Made by a program: the position numbers and the translations under genes
The notes under the pieces: model-generated
Database searches by the model: none
What the model saw: the letters and a program-made list of their open reading frames with translations, nothing else
What the model was told of the DNA's origin: nothing
Shown: in pieces, positions 41,860-50,175 of the stretch
How the letters are laid out: each line of letters begins with the position of its first letter
Position numbering within the stretch: the first letter of the stretch is position 1
NCBI GenBank assembly: GCA_963786295.1
Contig: CAWAYV010000003.1
Coordinates: 1 to 64,000 of the forward strand
Direction of reading: 5' to 3'
DNA from: JACCZX01 sp963786295
Lineage (GTDB): Bacteria > Pseudomonadota > Gammaproteobacteria > Burkholderiales > Burkholderiaceae_F
Length of the DNA stretch: 64,000 nucleotides

Positions 41860-42399
41860 ATGAAAGCCGAACCGCAAAAGGAACACCTGTGGCTGAACAA
41901 GCTGCTCGGCGAATGGACGACCGAGATGCCGGAGCCGGGTGACTCGAAAGAGACATGCACAGGCACCGAGAGTGTGCGCAAGCTCGGCGACCTGTGGGTG
42001 TTGTGCGAGGGCCGTGGCGAGATGCCTGGTGGCGGCATCGCGCACATGTTGATGACACTGGGCTATGACCCGCGGAAGAAGCGCTACGTCGGCACATGGG
42101 TCGGGTCGATGATGACCTGGATGTGGATTTACGAAGGTTCGCTGGACGCGGCGCAAAAGGTGCTGACGCTCAATTCTGAAGGCCCGCAGTTCACTCCCGA
42201 AGGGAACCTAGTCGAAGGGAAATTTGCGAAATATCGAGACGTCATCGAGTTCAAGAGCGATGACCACCGCGTGTTGACGTCGCATGTGCTTGGTGACGAC
42301 GGGAAGTGGAATCAGTTCATGGAAGCGCACTACCGTCGCAAAGAACAGGCAGCCGAACCAAAGAGGAAATCAGAACATGCGCTTCATGATCTTGGTTAA
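41860..42399 (+). CDS. DUF1579 family protein
   Basis: The 179-residue protein starts at ATG 41860 after agacaggagga. Family features are LWLNKLLGEWTTEMPE, VLCEGRGEMPGGGIAHMLMT, LGYDPRKKRYVGTWVGSMMT and a C-terminal beta-rich half with FKSDDHRVLTSHVLGDDGKW. The fold is probably a lipocalin-like barrel. Its end overlaps the following YCII start by 23 nt; the last residues may be affected by a shift. It belongs to the ECF42 target operon. Function is unknown. Confidence 0.8.
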   Translation: MKAEPQKEHLWLNKLLGEWTTEMPEPGDSKETCTGTESVRKLGDLWVLCEGRGEMPGGGIAHMLMTLGYDPRKKRYVGTWVGSMMTWMWIYEGSLDAAQKVLTLNSEGPQFTPEGNLVEGKFAKYRDVIEFKSDDHRVLTSHVLGDDGKWNQFMEAHYRRKEQAAEPKRKSEHALHDLG

Positions 42400-42787
42400 G
42401 GCGAGCAAGGACTCCGAAGCGGGCGCGCTGCCCGACGAAGACATGATCGCCAAAATGGTGACCTATCACGAGGAGCTGCAGAAAGCCGGCGCGTTGGTCG
42501 ATGCGTCGGGCCTGCAGCCGAGCGCGAAGGGTTGGCGCATCAAGTATTCCGGAGGTAAACGCACCTTCATCGACGGCCCTTTCACCGAGACGAAAGAGCT
42601 GGTCGCCGGCTACACGATCATCAAGGCGAAGTCGAGGCAGGAAGCCATCGAGTGGACCAAGCGTTTTCCAAACCCGGGCAACGAAGACGGCGAGATCGAA
42701 GTGCGTCAGATGTTCGAGCTGGAAGACTTTGGTCCGAGCGAGGCGATTGAGCGCTTTCGCGAGCTGGGAGTCGCGACCGAGAAGTAG
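42377..42787 (+). CDS. YCII-related (DGPF domain) protein, second copy
   Basis: The 136-residue paralogue of the protein at 40842 has MRFMILVKASKDSEAGALPD, RTFIDGPFTETKELVAGYTI and EAIEWTKRFPNPGNEDGEIE, ending GPSEAIERFRELGVATEK. The start at 42377 was chosen by alignment with the first copy; the frame is open further upstream. It overlaps the DUF1579 gene and is followed 15 bp later by an MFS exporter, so it is inside the ECF42 operon. Confidence 0.85.
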   Translation: MRFMILVKASKDSEAGALPDEDMIAKMVTYHEELQKAGALVDASGLQPSAKGWRIKYSGGKRTFIDGPFTETKELVAGYTIIKAKSRQEAIEWTKRFPNPGNEDGEIEVRQMFELEDFGPSEAIERFRELGVATEK

Positions 42788-42802
42788 GCGCCCGCAGCAA
42801 GC

Positions 42803-44311
42803 ATGAAGCAAGCTGGACGTCGAGAGTGGATCGGGCTGGCGGTCATTGCGCTCGCATGCATGCTGTACTCGATGGACCTGACGGTGTTGAACCTCGCCGT
42901 CCCCTCGCTCAGCGCCGACCTCAAGCCGAGCAGCGCCGAGCTGCTGTGGATCGTCGATATCTACGGATTTCTCGTCGCCGGATCACTGATCACGATGGGC
43001 ACGCTCGGCGACCGCATCGGTCGCCGCAAGCTGCTGATGATCGGCGCGGCGGTGTTCGGCATCGCTTCGATGTTCGCCGCGTTCTCGACCAGCGCGGCGA
43101 TGCTGATCGCGACGCGTGCGCTGCTCGGAGTTGCTGCGGCGACTCTCGCGCCGTCGACGTTATCTCTGATCCGCAATATGTTTCTTGATCCGCACCAGCG
43201 CACGGTCGCCATCAGCGTGTGGATCATGAGTTATTCGGCAGGCGCCGCGATCGGACCATTGATCGGCGGCGTGCTGCTTGAACATTTCTGGTGGGGTTCG
43301 GTGTTCCTGATCAACGTGCCGGTGATGTTGCTGTTGATTGGTCTCGGGCCGAAGCTGCTGCCGGAGTTCCGTGATCCGAACGCGGGTCGACTCGATCCTC
43401 TGAGCGCCGTTCAATCGCTGGCGGCGGTGCTGGCAGTCATTTACGGTCTAAAGCGCATTGCCGAAGGTGGCTTCGGCTGGATCGCAGTGCTATCGATCAT
43501 CGCGGGTATCGCTGTCGGTTACGCGTTCATGCGACGACAAAGCAAGCTGGCCGATCCACTGATCGACCTGAAGCTCTTTCGCATCCCGGCGTTCAGCGCC
43601 GCGCTCGCGGTGAACATCCTCGGCTTTTCGACGGCGTTCGCGGCCTTCCTCTTTATCGCGCAGTACCTGCAATCGGTGCTGGGACTGTCTCCGCTGCGAG
43701 CGGGTTTGTGGAGTATTCCTTCGGCGCTCGCGTTCATCGTCGGATCTATGTTCACGCCGGCGATCGTGCGTCGCTTTCCGCCCGCGTACGTGATCGCCGG
43801 CGGTATGGCGATTTCTGCGGCCGGTTTCATTCTCCTTGCGCTGGTCGATGACGCCGCCTCTCAGCTCGCGATGCTGGTGGCCGGGTCGATCGTGTTCTCG
43901 CTCGGACTGACTCCAGTCGTCACGCTGACAACCGACATCGTCTTGAGCGCCGCTCCACCGGAGCGAGCGGGGGCAGCGTCGGCGCTGTCAGAGACCAGCT
44001 CCGAGTTCGGCGGAGCGTTGGGAATCGCGGTGATGGGCAGCATCGTCACAGCGATCTATCGCGGCGAGATTGCCGGCACGTTTCCGCCAGGTGTACCTGC
44101 GGAAGCCGCTGAAATCGCGCGCGGCACGATCGGCGGGGCGGTATCGGTTGCGAGTGATCTGCCCGACGTGATGGGTGCCGAAGTGCTCGACTCCGCTCGC
44201 GAGGCCTTTGCGCATGCTTTCGGAACGACCGCAGCGATCAGCGCGGTGATCGCGATAGGTGTCGCGTTGCTCGCGGTCGCGATGCTGCGGCGTGCTCAGG
44301 CAAGCGCATGA
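42803..44311 (+). CDS. MFS multidrug exporter, DHA2 (SmvA-like) family
   Basis: The 502-residue transporter has about 14 helices. The DHA2 motif is LYSMDLTVLNLAVPSLSADL near residue 22 and the loop 2-3 motif GTLGDRIGRRKLLMIGAAVF. Motif C is SYSAGAAIGPLIGGVLLEHF, and a late segment reads TDIVLSAAPPERAGAASALS. It resembles SmvA-type exporters of quaternary ammonium compounds and dyes, but the substrate is not established. It lies at the end of the YCII/VOC/DUF1579 operon and would be under ECF42 control. Confidence 0.85.
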   Translation: MKQAGRREWIGLAVIALACMLYSMDLTVLNLAVPSLSADLKPSSAELLWIVDIYGFLVAGSLITMGTLGDRIGRRKLLMIGAAVFGIASMFAAFSTSAAMLIATRALLGVAAATLAPSTLSLIRNMFLDPHQRTVAISVWIMSYSAGAAIGPLIGGVLLEHFWWGSVFLINVPVMLLLIGLGPKLLPEFRDPNAGRLDPLSAVQSLAAVLAVIYGLKRIAEGGFGWIAVLSIIAGIAVGYAFMRRQSKLADPLIDLKLFRIPAFSAALAVNILGFSTAFAAFLFIAQYLQSVLGLSPLRAGLWSIPSALAFIVGSMFTPAIVRRFPPAYVIAGGMAISAAGFILLALVDDAASQLAMLVAGSIVFSLGLTPVVTLTTDIVLSAAPPERAGAASALSETSSEFGGALGIAVMGSIVTAIYRGEIAGTFPPGVPAEAAEIARGTIGGAVSVASDLPDVMGAEVLDSAREAFAHAFGTTAAISAVIAIGVALLAVAMLRRAQASA

Positions 44312-44330
44312 ATTTCACAAAGGACGACAG

Positions 44331-44726
44331 ATGAGACAGGAGAAATCCGTAAGCGCCAACAGCGGACCCGGATACAGGAAGCACCCAGGGCATCGCATCG
44401 AAACGAAGCCGGCCGGCGTCCGCGTCCAGGTGAAATTCAATGGGGACGTCATCGCTGACAGCCGCGATGCGATCCAACTCAAGGAAGCCGACTACCCGAT
44501 CGTTTATTACATTCCGCGCAAGGACGTGAAAATGGAGCGTCTTAGTCGCACAAGCCATCAGACTTACTGCCCGTTCAAGGGGCATGCGTCGTACTACTCC
44601 TTCGTGAACGGTCCCGAGAACGCCGTTTGGTCCTACGAGGAACCATACGATGAAGTGCTCGTGATCAAGGAACACCTCGCCTTCTATCCAGAGCGAGTCG
44701 ACTCGATTACAACCGAGGCTGCCTGA
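44331..44726 (+). CDS. DUF427 family protein
   Basis: The 131-residue protein has VRVQVKFNGDVIADSRDAIQ, YPIVYYIPRKDVKMERLSRT and HQTYCPFKGHASYYSFVNGP, ending AVWSYEEPYDEVLVIKEHLA. These are the conserved blocks of DUF427 with its Cys-Pro-x-K-G core. It starts 20 nt after the MFS stop, probably as the last gene of that operon. No biochemical role is known to me. Confidence 0.83.
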   Translation: MRQEKSVSANSGPGYRKHPGHRIETKPAGVRVQVKFNGDVIADSRDAIQLKEADYPIVYYIPRKDVKMERLSRTSHQTYCPFKGHASYYSFVNGPENAVWSYEEPYDEVLVIKEHLAFYPERVDSITTEAA

Positions 44727-44779
44727 GGGAGTTTGGCGCAGCGCCGCGATCTACTGGGCAGGCGCGTAGAGCAGGCCGA

Positions 44780-45991
44780 TCAAAGCTGCGTGCGATTGTC
44801 GTCGCGGGATCGCTGTCCATCGACGGTCGGTGCGAGGTTGGTCCACACGACCAGGGTGACGCCGTTCACAGGGTCGTGGCCCATGAATGAGTTGTAGCCG
44901 GGCAATTCGCCGGTGTGGCCGTAGAGGTTGCCGAACTTGGCTATGCCCCAGCCGTACGACGCGCTGTTCGGATTGCTCGCGTCGATCGGCAACACGCTGG
45001 CGAGCCGTCGCGCCTGCAAGTCGGCGTTGAGCAGCTTGCCGCTGACCAATGCCTGCACCCAGGTCACGAGGTCGTTGGCGGTGGAGATGCCAGCGCCGGC
45101 CGCCCAGCCCCACGACGGGTTCGCGTCGGTTTGGTCACCGGGCGCGAGCGTGCCCGCGCGAGCCGCGGCCTGCATGTTGTCCGGCAGCGCGGGCGGCGTG
45201 CCCATCGTCAGCACATTGTTGCCGTACATGTAGCCGCGCGAGTAAGGCGCGGGGATCGTGTTAGACGCGATGTCGGGGAACAGCGTGTTCTTCAGACCCA
45301 GAGGCGCGAACAGCCGGTCTCGCATGATCGCGGCGAGCGGCTTACCACCTTCGAGCTGCTGGGCGATGAGGCCTAGCAGGACCGTGTTGGTGTTCGAGTA
45401 GCCGAACGCCGTGCCGGGCAAGAAGTCTGGCTTGTGCTTGTAGGCGAGCGCCAGCAACTCGGCCTGTGTCCAGGCCTTCGTTGGCCGCTCGTCCAGCGTC
45501 TGATTTAGTTCGAGCGTCGTCGTGTAGTTGTACAGGCCGCTTCGCATCGCGAGCAGCTGCTCGATCGTAATGTTGCCGCCGTTCGGCACATCGGGCCGGT
45601 ACTTCGAGACCGGGTCGTTGAGCGCCAGCCGGCCTTCCTGAATCTGCTGCAGGATCACCGTGCCGGTCCAGGTCTTGGTGTTCGAGCCGACACGCACGTG
45701 CTGCTCGAAGCCGGTCGGCACCGTGCCGCGATAAGTCGTGACGCCGTAGGTGGTCCTGAACTCACCGTTCGGCGTGCGCAGGATGACGACCGCGCCGGGA
45801 ACGAGCATTTCTTTCGCCAGCCGTTCTACCGTGCCTTGCATCGCGGCCGCATCGATCGGGCGCAGTGCGGAGCGCTTGGAGCCCGATACGCTGCATGCTG
45901 CGAGGAGGCCAGCGGTTGCGCAGGCAAGCAACGCGTGGCATGCGAGTCGGCCCCGGTGTTGGAGCGACAGGTCTGACTTCGGGATCGGCAT
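44780..45991 (-). CDS. Serine hydrolase lipoprotein, class C beta-lactamase fold
   Basis: The 403-residue protein with a lipobox (GLLAACSVSGS) has the active-site triad of the family: S-x-x-K in VRVGSNTKTWTGTVILQQIQ near residue 100, Tyr-x-Asn in TAFGYSNTNTVLLGLI near residue 200, and GHTGELPGYNSFMGH near residue 350. The family includes D-aminopeptidases, DD-peptidases and esterases as well as AmpC, so antibiotic hydrolysis should not be assumed. The start at 45991 follows the long open frame that overlaps the AraC remnant. It is monocistronic on the minus strand. Confidence 0.83.
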   Translation of the reverse strand: MPIPKSDLSLQHRGRLACHALLACATAGLLAACSVSGSKRSALRPIDAAAMQGTVERLAKEMLVPGAVVILRTPNGEFRTTYGVTTYRGTVPTGFEQHVRVGSNTKTWTGTVILQQIQEGRLALNDPVSKYRPDVPNGGNITIEQLLAMRSGLYNYTTTLELNQTLDERPTKAWTQAELLALAYKHKPDFLPGTAFGYSNTNTVLLGLIAQQLEGGKPLAAIMRDRLFAPLGLKNTLFPDIASNTIPAPYSRGYMYGNNVLTMGTPPALPDNMQAAARAGTLAPGDQTDANPSWGWAAGAGISTANDLVTWVQALVSGKLLNADLQARRLASVLPIDASNPNSASYGWGIAKFGNLYGHTGELPGYNSFMGHDPVNGVTLVVWTNLAPTVDGQRSRDDNRTQL

Positions 45992-46024
45992 GTTGAGGAT
46001 GACCACGACGGGAATGCTGTACCG

Positions 46025-46853
46025 AAGCGAAGGAAAGCGCAATATCGCGAACTGGCACCGGTGACAAATGCCAGCGGTATTGGCGAAAAATGACCACCGC
46101 GAATATGCTGGTGAACACCAACGTTCCACGAAGACGTCATGCAGGCTTGGCTCGCACTACCCGTCGTCATGAATCGCCGCAGAGCCCTGCCGATCTTCGG
46201 ATCACGGATTGCAGCAAGCCATCCGGTTGCGTCTTCGCCTCTGGCTTCCACCCACATGCGAATCACTCTCGTAATTACGACATCGGCGAGACGAGTTAAC
46301 ACGGTAGCCGCGCCGACGCGTTGCGCCGTCACTTCGCTGGCCATCGTGTCCAGCAGCACACGCAGCGTGGCATCGTGCGTCGCGGCCCCGCGCACCAACA
46401 ATGCCGAAGGCATTAACTCCAGCAATGGGTTGATCGCCGGCTCTTCGAAGTCGACGCTGCAGCAGAACAGAAGTGCTCGCGCACCGTCGCCACCCGCTGC
46501 CAGCCGATAGACCTTGTCGCCGATCTCTTCGACAGGAAATTCGTCGATCGGCTGGTCCGGCTATTGACACTGTCGGCCAACAGATGGCCTGTGCCGAGCG
46601 GGACAAGCGCGACATCGCCGGGGTGCAGCTGCGTCCATCCGAGCGCGTCGCTGTGCAGCCAGCATTCGCCGGCAGCAACGAAATGAAATCGGGCAGCGCT
46701 CTGTGGCGGAAAGCTGATCCCCCACGGACGGGTCAGCTCGCATCGACCATACGAGACGCCTGACAGCCGGAGGTCCTGCAAGACCTCACTCAGCGGATCG
46801 GTGACCACTCCATCAGTAGCAACATCGGACGAATGGCTACGCATTTCCGACAA
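46025..46853 (-). pseudogene. AraC-family regulator, multiply frameshifted
   Basis: The N-terminal cupin-type sensor domain reads GVSYGRCELTRPWGISFPPQ, ARFHFVAAGECWLHSDALGW and LHPGDVALVPLGTGHLLADS from 46853. After shifts near 46560 and 46425 the second half continues SALLVRGAATHDATLRVLLD and TRLADVVITRVIRMWVEARG, then LAAIRDPKIGRAL, the linker to the DNA-binding domain. The helix-turn-helix is recognisable only in pieces from different frames (IHDDG, CEPSLHDVF, RWHLSPVPVRDIALSF), with a stop in between. It is adjacent to the serine hydrolase gene it may once have controlled. The number of lesions is higher than for other split genes here. Confidence 0.6.
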
Positions 46854-47018
46854 TGTGACATGGAACGATCAGCGCGCGATCGAGAGAATGCGGTAACTGA
46901 AAGCGCAATGGAGACGCGAAGTAGGATCGGAATCATCGTGAACGGCAGCTGCCTCGCGCCGAGGGCAACAACGTGACTGCTGCAAATTGCATGCCTTAAA
47001 GCATCGATGTCGATGCCG

Positions 47019-47080
47019 CGATTGAGCTTGAGAGACCCGTACGTGACCGCTCAGACGCTCACGGTCGATGGCGGCTAACG
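47019..47080 (+). pseudogene. C-terminal tail remnant of an SDR gene
   Basis: A short frame ending DPYVTAQTLTVDGG and TAA matches the universal last strand of classical short-chain dehydrogenases (V-T-G/A-Q-x-L-x-V-D-G-G). Nothing upstream between 46860 and 47018 looks like the rest of such a gene. It is a 3' stump of about 20 codons. Confidence 0.5.
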
Positions 47081-47124
47081 GCGCTGTGACGCATCATCGA
47101 AGTCGGCAAACGAGGAGACTGAAC

Positions 47125-47817
47125 ATGGCAAAAGACAGCATTAGCCACCGAGGCTACCGCGCGAGGGAGAGACTCGAGACCGAAGCAGACATCCCGACAG
47201 ATCGCCCGGCTGTCCTGCGCTCTCTCTTTGCTGTACTTGTCTTCACTTTCGCGAGCTTGAGCATTGTGTGCGCGCCGACAGCCGCGAAGGAACAGGTTCC
47301 GCCGTTTGTCGCTCGCGGCATGCCCGGGCCAGGTCACAAGCGATGGCGCCGCTCGTCGGCTCGTGGAACGCCGAGCTGAGCATCTACGGGACCATGGGAC
47401 GCAGCCCGAACCTGCCGCCCATTGTTTCGCGCGACATCCGGACGACGCGAGTCTGGGTCGCGGACGGACAGTACATCGAGGACACCACCGAAGGCACCGT
47501 GGACGGACAGCCGTACTGGCGCCGGGGCTGGCTCGGCTACAGCAACCTCGATCGCCGCTACGAATGGGTGACCATCGCGCCGCGGGTGCCGATGATGATC
47601 TACCACAGCAAGGCCGCGTACGAAGATGCCAATCGAACTGACCGGCTTCTTCACCGACCAGGGAGTGGTCAACGAGCAGACGGTCGGCAAGCGCGTCGCA
47701 CAGCGCACGGTGTTCCGCGTTGAGAGCAACGATCAGCACGTGTCCGAGCTGTACTTCACGCCGCCGGGTGGTAAGGAGCAGCTCGCCATGCGCATCGTGT
47801 ACACGCGGGTCAAGTAG
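47125..47817 (+). pseudogene. Exported DUF1579-like protein, frameshifted
   Basis: The first frame (47125-47360) gives an N-terminal export/anchor segment (SLFAVLVFTFASLSIVCAPT) and FVARGMPGPGHK. A shift leads to MAPLVGSWNAELSIYGTMGR, IRTTRVWVADGQYIEDTTEG and GYSNLDRRYEWVTIAPRVPM. A second shift near 47625 leads to PIELTGFFTDQGVVNEQTVG and ends LAMRIVYTRVK. After repair it is a continuous protein of about 230 residues with a lipocalin-like beta pattern similar to DUF1579 proteins. It is followed at 3 nt by a monooxygenase-fold gene. Confidence 0.65.
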
Positions 47818-47819
47818 CC

Positions 47820-48179
47820 ATGCCGATCGTGCTGCCGCTGCTTCCGGACCCCGCTCCGGGCGAGACCAGCCCCTACTGCGTTATCGCCAAGCATCGCGCG
47901 AAACCGGGCCGGGCCGATGCCTACGAGCGGCGCATGCTGGCCGATCTTGCCGCCACCCGGGCCGAGCCGGTGTGCCTGCAGTTTCATATCCACCGCGACA
48001 GAAGCGACCCGAACCTATTTGTTATCTATGAAGTGTGGAGGGACGTGAACGCGCTGCGCGAGCACTTCGAGACGCCCTATGTGAAGCAATTCGTCGCCGA
48101 CAGCGCCCAGTTCATCGAGGGCGACATGGACGTGCAGTGGCTGGTCATGAAAAGCAAATACGATTTGGGAAAGCGCTAG
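47820..48179 (+). CDS. Antibiotic-biosynthesis-monooxygenase (ABM) domain protein
   Basis: The 119-residue dimeric alpha/beta ferredoxin-like protein has PYCVIAKHRAKPGRADAYER, EPVCLQFHIHRDRSDPNLFV and IYEVWRDVNALREHFETPYV, the standard ABM pattern including the conserved W-x-D/S and H-F-x-T-P segments. Such proteins are cofactor-free monooxygenases or simply small-molecule binders. The ATG follows the upstream stop by 2 nt, so it is in an operon with the DUF1579-like gene. Confidence 0.83.
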   Translation: MPIVLPLLPDPAPGETSPYCVIAKHRAKPGRADAYERRMLADLAATRAEPVCLQFHIHRDRSDPNLFVIYEVWRDVNALREHFETPYVKQFVADSAQFIEGDMDVQWLVMKSKYDLGKR

Positions 48180-48279
48180 ACCCCAATCAGATGCGCAGGT
48201 TTGCCGACGCGGTCAGGGCCAGCGTGCGATCCGCCTCACCAGTCCATCACCGGCGTTCCACTGCCGGTGCGCCTCGCAC

Positions 48280-48537
48280 CTAGCCTCCGCTTAGTGCTTG
48301 CACGATCTGCACTTCGGATGTCGGACGAAGCGGATGTTTTGGATCTCGCACTATCTCGCCGTTCACGAAGAAGCGCATGTGCGGGCGGATCGCGCTCTGC
48401 TCGTCGATGATGCGAAAGCGCAGGCCGGGATAACGACGATCGAGATCGGTCACGAGCGCATCGAGCGTCGAACCCTCGGCCTCCACCTCGCGTTGATTGG
48501 TGTACGACAACAGCGGACTGGGAATCCGAACCTTCAT
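48280..48537 (-). CDS. MoaD/ThiS-family ubiquitin-like protein
   Basis: The 85-residue beta-grasp protein shows MKVRIPSPLLSYTNQREVEA, TLDALVTDLDRRYPGLRFRI and IRPHMRFFVNGEIVRD. It ends VQIVQALSGG with the C-terminal Gly-Gly used for adenylation and sulfur transfer. It overlaps the BNR-repeat gene by 4 nt (ATGA), not a molybdopterin or thiamine operon, so it is not simply MoaD. The pairing suggests a dedicated modifier or sulfur-carrier role with the propeller protein. Confidence 0.82.
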   Translation of the reverse strand: MKVRIPSPLLSYTNQREVEAEGSTLDALVTDLDRRYPGLRFRIIDEQSAIRPHMRFFVNGEIVRDPKHPLRPTSEVQIVQALSGG

Positions 48538-49739
48538 GCGGTGACGACTCCGGCCTCGACCGAATAAATTTCAGGAAGATGGCGCGCGATGCAACCCCAG
48601 CGCGCTCCTTCGTTGCGACTCGCCCATAGCTCACCGCTGGTGGTGCCGAAGTAAACGCCAACCGGGTCGTCGCTATCGGCTGTCATCGCTTGGCGTTTGA
48701 CGGTGAGCCACGACTGAGCTGAAGGCAAGCCTGCATCGAGACGCGTCCACGTCCGGCCGCCGTTGCGCGTGACGTACGCAGCGGGTTTGCCGTTCGGGCT
48801 GGTGCGCGGCCAGACTCCGCCGCCGTCCATCGGGAACACCCACGCTTGTTCAGCATTACGCGGGTGCGGAACGATCGGAAACCCGACGTCGCCGACGCTC
48901 TTCGGCATGTTTTTGCCGATTCGCAGCCACTGCTTCGATGGACGATCTAGCCGGTAGATGCCGCAGTGATTTTGCTGATACAGCCGGTCAGGGTTAGCAG
49001 GACTGATCACGACGCAGTGCGGGTCATGAAAATTCTCGACACTCGCATCGAGACCTTCGACCACTTCAAGCCCGTTAATCAGCGGACTCCAAGTGCGCCC
49101 TCCATCGGTCGATTCGTGTACGCCACCGGACGACATTCCGACATAGAGATGCGTCGGGTCGCGCGGGTCAACCAGTACCGAGTGCAGCTTCGGACCGTCC
49201 GGTGTGCCGTCCTGTTCGCTGCCGACCCAGCCGGCAAAACGCGGATGATCGTTGAAGCCGGACACGGGCTCCCACGTGCTGCCGTCATCCTCCGAGCGAA
49301 ACAACCCTTGCGGCGACGTGCCGCCGTACCAGACGCCGGGCTCACTCGCATGCCCCGGAGTCAGCCAGAAAACATGATCGACGACGCGACCTTTCTGGCC
49401 TTCGGGCGCTTTCGGAAATGCGGGCGGCCGCGTCGCTTCCTTCCATGTGCGGCCGAGATCCTGGCTGCGGAAAACAGTGGGTCCGAGATGGCCGGTCCTG
49501 GTCGCCATCAGGATCGTTTTGCCGTCGCGCGGGTCGAGCACGAGGTGATGGACGATGTTGCCGAGCAGATGCGGGCCATCGGCGCGCCACGTCCGGCGCG
49601 ACGGATCGCCGTGGTAGATCCATGCTCCTTTGCGCGTGCCGACAAGAACTAGCACGCGCGCACGCCGGCCGGAAGACTTCGCTGCGGGTCGCCGCGCCGT
49701 CACGCGGCGTGTTGTCTTTACGTTTTTGGTTTTTGTCAT
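48534..49739 (-). CDS. BNR/Asp-box repeat beta-propeller protein
   Basis: The 401-residue protein has at least five Asp-box repeats: FRSQDLGRTWKEA, FRSEDDGSTWEPV, HESTDGGRTWSPL, VTRNGGRTWTRLD and ASRNEGARWGCIA. They are spaced as the blades of a sialidase-like propeller. The N-terminus is very basic (TKTKNVKTTRRVTARRPAAK) with no signal peptide, so it is cytoplasmic. The sialidase Arg triad and FRIP motif are absent. It is translationally coupled to the MoaD-like gene, an arrangement seen in several bacteria. Function is not known. Confidence 0.78.
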   Translation of the reverse strand: MTKTKNVKTTRRVTARRPAAKSSGRRARVLVLVGTRKGAWIYHGDPSRRTWRADGPHLLGNIVHHLVLDPRDGKTILMATRTGHLGPTVFRSQDLGRTWKEATRPPAFPKAPEGQKGRVVDHVFWLTPGHASEPGVWYGGTSPQGLFRSEDDGSTWEPVSGFNDHPRFAGWVGSEQDGTPDGPKLHSVLVDPRDPTHLYVGMSSGGVHESTDGGRTWSPLINGLEVVEGLDASVENFHDPHCVVISPANPDRLYQQNHCGIYRLDRPSKQWLRIGKNMPKSVGDVGFPIVPHPRNAEQAWVFPMDGGGVWPRTSPNGKPAAYVTRNGGRTWTRLDAGLPSAQSWLTVKRQAMTADSDDPVGVYFGTTSGELWASRNEGARWGCIARHLPEIYSVEAGVVTA

Positions 49740-50087
49740 TTATCGCTCTCTGATCGGTCGCACTTCGATACAGCCCAGGCGCCCGGGCGGAATCTTCGAA
49801 GCCACTCGAATCGCCTCGTTCAGGTCCCTGGCATCGATTAAGTAGAAGCCGCCTAGCTGCTCCTTCGTCTCTGCGAACGGTCCATCGGTCGTAGACACTT
49901 TGCCGTGCCGGATCCGTAGCGTCGTGGCCGTCTGAACAGGCTGCAGGGCCTCGGCTGCAATGTAATGGCCATTTTCACGCAGTTCGTCGCTGAATGGAAC
50001 GCACTCGTTCATTATTGCCTCGGCCGTTCCCGGAGGCATGGCATCGAGATTCTTCTCATCGTAGTAGATCAGGCACAGATACTTCAT
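49740..50087 (-). CDS. YCII-related (DGPF domain) protein, third copy
   Basis: The protein MKYLCLIYYDEKNLDAMPPG carries TTDGPFAETKEQLGGFYLID with the DGPF motif, and RDLNEAIRVASKIPPGRLGC, ending EVRPIRE. It has 115 residues from ATG 50087. It belongs to the longer-known DGPF branch (PCG family) usually adjacent to ECF42 genes; here the sigma gene lies 9 kb away. A TGTCGA-N17-CGAC element 31 bp upstream suggests it is still controlled by that sigma factor. It leads the BNR/MoaD genes, whose first start is one base beyond its stop. Confidence 0.85.
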   Translation of the reverse strand: MKYLCLIYYDEKNLDAMPPGTAEAIMNECVPFSDELRENGHYIAAEALQPVQTATTLRIRHGKVSTTDGPFAETKEQLGGFYLIDARDLNEAIRVASKIPPGRLGCIEVRPIRER

Positions 50088-50117
50088 CGCGCGCTCCAAT
50101 CGTGGAAAGTATGGATA

Positions 50118-50144
50118 GTCGTTTGGCGAGCCTCAAATTCGACA
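50118..50144 (-). promoter_or_regulatory. ECF42-type promoter, site 3 (TGTCGA-N17-CGAC)
   Basis: On the minus strand TGTCGA (50144-50139), 17 bases and CGAC (50121-50118) lie 31 bp before the third DGPF gene. Boxes and spacing equal those of sites 1 and 2. The DGPF gene is followed by the BNR and MoaD-like genes on the same strand, which may make them part of the regulon. Confidence 0.75.
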
Positions 50145-50175
50145 GTGACTGGCGCCAATCGCTGACGCCGAGGCG

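Noticed and set aside
44780..45991. Serine hydrolase read as an AmpC antibiotic-resistance enzyme
   Set aside because: The motifs are shared by many peptidases and esterases; nothing visible shows beta-lactam specificity.
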